Source of the DNA: Desulfohalobiaceae bacterium
Lineage (GTDB): Bacteria > Desulfobacterota > Desulfovibrionia > Desulfovibrionales > Desulfothermaceae
Length of the DNA stretch: 6,698 nucleotides
Direction: 5' to 3'
Assembly (NCBI GenBank): GCA_021737525.1
Contig: JAIPDU010000089.1
Coordinates: forward strand, 1-6,698
Below, piece after piece: positions 6,101 to 6,698 of the stretch. The translations under genes and the position numbers were made by a program. The notes beneath the pieces were generated by a model. That model did no database searches, was not told where the DNA came from, and was given only the letters and a program-made list of their open reading frames with translations. Each line of letters begins with the position of its first letter. The stretch's first letter is position 1.

Positions 6101-6429
6101 CCCGTCGAAGCAGTAGGGGCGTCTGTCCCAGTCAGGGTCCGGTCCGCGGCGACAATGGCCGCCCAGAGGTGCTTGCAGGCGTTTCCGCGTCGAAAATAGG
6201 GGCAGGTGCAAAGGATGCGGAATTTGCTCTCGTCCTCCTCGTCCTGGGCGATCTCCACGCTGTAGGCCCGGCTCCCCCGCACTTGGCCGGTAACGAGCTT
6301 GAAAGTGGCCCGCTTAAGACGCACCCGTCCCTTCCGGGCGTAGCTGTTGCCTCTGGTGCGAATGGCCTGGGGAAAATAGTGCTTGAGGCTCTCCTGCCAC
6401 GAATTTCCGGAAATATCGCTTTCTTTCAT
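3151..6429 (-). CDS. SWIM-domain SNF2-family helicase/ATPase
   Basis: A 1092-residue bacterial Swi2/Snf2 double-stranded-DNA translocase. Near the N-terminus is a SWIM zinc finger, CxC...CxH (Cys74, Cys76, Cys85, His87). A Ser/Pro/Asp-rich linker follows (about 100-145), then a region of about 400 residues fitting the bacterial SNF2-associated domain (about 160-570). The ATPase core is complete: DDMGLGKT (659-666, Walker A), LDESQ (755-759, Walker B), LTGTPLEN (783-790), FILRRTK (839-845), ALIFSQYT (943-950), GGTGLNLTAADYVFILDPWWNP (1002-1023, given here as one family block) and DRTHRIGQ (1031-1038, arginine finger). The family remodels protein-DNA or protein-nucleic-acid complexes; the target here is unknown. 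The ATG at 6429 is the first possible start, because an in-frame TGA lies three codons upstream; its ribosome site is weak. The gene stands alone on its strand, with no nuclease or methylase beside it to suggest a defence system. Confidence 0.95.
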   Translation of the reverse strand: MKESDISGNSWQESLKHYFPQAIRTRGNSYARKGRVRLKRATFKLVTGQVRGSRAYSVEIAQDEEDESKFRILCTCPYFRRGNACKHLWAAIVAADRTLTGTDAPTASTGKSPSSAASDDAPPPSQSSRNEHPAPRDQDWRSALFPRGAEQNSAVAGLDGAPGEFRLCYELRLTGWSASLNAYQQYIRRNGEPGRTKGVDWKLLNSAGLPREDHLVLKILQVAAPGGLSSSFPVRVPRLSHQDLSLLLPCLARSGRCRVHNTDGNVLAFPLREGEDLRVTFLPEGNDASRAETLQLKPVLVSLDGENGQGTDLEEAQLICPGSPPCCLLGDTLHRLEGVDSERLEALQSSGFRVRVPRREIGDFVEALETHGNAPAVELPEDLRFREVQDISPLPRLCLEIGNEGLQGDVAFLYGEFAVSPGDQRQRLLDRQSWSALIRDREAEGRCLAELEESGFEPSGDSCACSLERAPEAIQALTDRGWHVEGKDGKPLRKGTTPSVKVSSSGMDWFDLEGEIEFSDTSVDLPRAVREFLQGNRTVRLDDGSRGMLPLDWLRRHAGELALGLETEGSDSRGPSGESVNLRYHKSQALVVDHMVAQDQHADLEDHFLRIRDELRRFEGLEPREAPAGFRGTLREYQKEGLSWFEFLIRFGFGGVLADDMGLGKTIQVLALLQQRKRDGGHGPSLVVAPASLVFNWREEAGRFAPQLEVVSHVGPDRATEAGGLEGADLVLTTYGILLRDAAKLSGIEFDIAVLDESQAIKNSRSKTFRAAKALRARHRLCLTGTPLENSLAELWSQMDFLNPGLLRSSSRFEEAVAGPVSRGDAEAGESLRRLIKPFILRRTKEQVAPELPDKAEHTLTCPMLGDQSRLYRQILAHYRESVLQAVDSKGMNRSKIKVLEGLLRLRQIACHPGLVDPESSDSGKMDKLRELVREVRSGGHKALIFSQYTKLLGLIKQEFDWLGLPYFSLDGRTTQKRRKQRVDAFQETEESCFFLISLKAGGTGLNLTAADYVFILDPWWNPAVEMQAVDRTHRIGQEKKVVSYRLITEGSVEEKVLSLQEKKQEMVSSVLSGSNDMIKNLTRRDLEHLFS

Positions 6430-6502
6430 AATCGCTCAAGCGGGGTTTCGCCTTATGTCGCGCAGGGACAGGTGGAGAATGCATTCAGGGAAGGGGAAGT
6501 AG

Positions 6503-6520
6503 CAAAAATAATTTCCTCCT
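6503..6520 (-). promoter_or_regulatory. Orphan strong Shine-Dalgarno in the helicase leader
   Basis: Minus-strand AGGAGG (6520-6515) is a perfect ribosome-binding core about 85 bases before the helicase start. The only nearby usual start is TTG at 6505-6503, which opens a six-codon frame ending in TGA. It is either chance, a leader mini-ORF, or a regulatory ribosome-standby site. The call concerns only the sequence match. Confidence 0.3.
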
Positions 6521-6565
6521 GCAAGGTGACTGAACTGCCACAAAAAGGGAGGGGGGCGAGGAAGG

Positions 6566-6600
6566 AAAAAAGGCCGGCTCCCTGCTCCGGAAGCCGGCCT
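6566..6600 (-). terminator. Rho-independent terminator of the right-edge gene
   Basis: AGGCCGGCT (6571-6579) and AGCCGGCCT (6592-6600) form a perfect 9-bp GC-rich stem. Read on the minus strand it is followed at once by a run of six T residues (6571-6566, overlapping the last stem base). This is a textbook intrinsic terminator for transcription entering from the right edge, and it lies 22 bases past that gene's stop codon. Confidence 0.9.
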
Positions 6601-6622
6601 CGAAACGGTGCGTATGCCCGGG

Positions 6623-6698
6623 CTACTCCCCGCCGCCCTTTCGGGCGATCACCCTGCCCTGGCTGTCGCTCACCGTGATGGAGAACATGCCATCGCCG
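6623..6698 (-). CDS. C-terminal fragment of an unidentified gene entering from the right edge
   Basis: Reading the minus strand from the right edge, 24 in-frame codons end at TAG (6625-6623). The peptide ends ITVSDSQGRVIARKGGGE, preceded by GDGMFS. The alternating hydrophobic pattern in FSITVSDSQGRVIA suggests a terminal beta-hairpin, and the last residues are Gly-rich and charged. The strong intrinsic terminator just downstream supports a real gene end in this frame and direction. Too little is present to name the protein, and no family is recognised. It is not in an operon with the helicase unless transcription reads through the terminator. Confidence 0.55.
   Translation of the reverse strand, partial: GDGMFSITVSDSQGRVIARKGGGE

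Noticed and set aside
3151..6429. Defence system of the DISARM or similar type containing the SNF2 helicase
   Set aside because: No methyltransferase, phospholipase D, nuclease or other defence partner is next to it in the window.

Overview
The window is GC-rich bacterial chromosome from a Gram-negative organism: it carries gmhA, an enzyme of LPS-core heptose synthesis. The protein sequences, and the pairing of gmhA with a divergent shikimate-kinase-like gene, look most like Desulfovibrionales or a related sulfate-reducing Desulfobacterota lineage. That placement is inferred from remembered family sequences, not from a search. Nothing suggests a plasmid, phage or insertion sequence; this is ordinary housekeeping chromosome with unusual intergenic DNA.

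Layout, left to right. (1) 1-491, minus: phosphoheptose isomerase GmhA, with its C-terminus beyond the left edge. (2) 492-599: short divergent promoter region. (3) 600-1163, plus: small P-loop kinase of the shikimate kinase fold, possibly a homoserine kinase, overlapping by ATGA with (4) 1160-1753, plus: a YkgJ-type cysteine-cluster protein. (5) 1754-2004: convergent intergenic region with two unrelated degenerate 7-bp tandem repeat arrays around a small hairpin. (6) 2748-2257 and 2223-2005, minus: a YfcE/MJ0936-type metallophosphodiesterase (TTG start, strong Shine-Dalgarno) followed by infA (translation initiation factor IF-1), probably one operon. (7) 2763-3150: about 390 bases without a credible gene, holding a run of short tight palindromes and six copies of a purine-rich GC box. 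(8) 6429-3151, minus: a 1092-residue SWIM-SNF2 helicase, complete in all visible motifs. (9) 6430-6622: helicase leader with an orphan Shine-Dalgarno, then a clear rho-independent terminator for (10) 6698-6623, minus: the last 24 codons of an unidentified gene entering from the right edge.

The genes do not form one pathway. The kinase/YkgJ pair and the phosphodiesterase/infA pair are the two likely co-transcribed units. No multi-gene defence or biosynthetic system is visible. The most unusual content is non-coding: two heptamer families in one 250-bp gap, and the palindrome/box array downstream of the helicase. The best biochemical question is the true substrate of the kinase.
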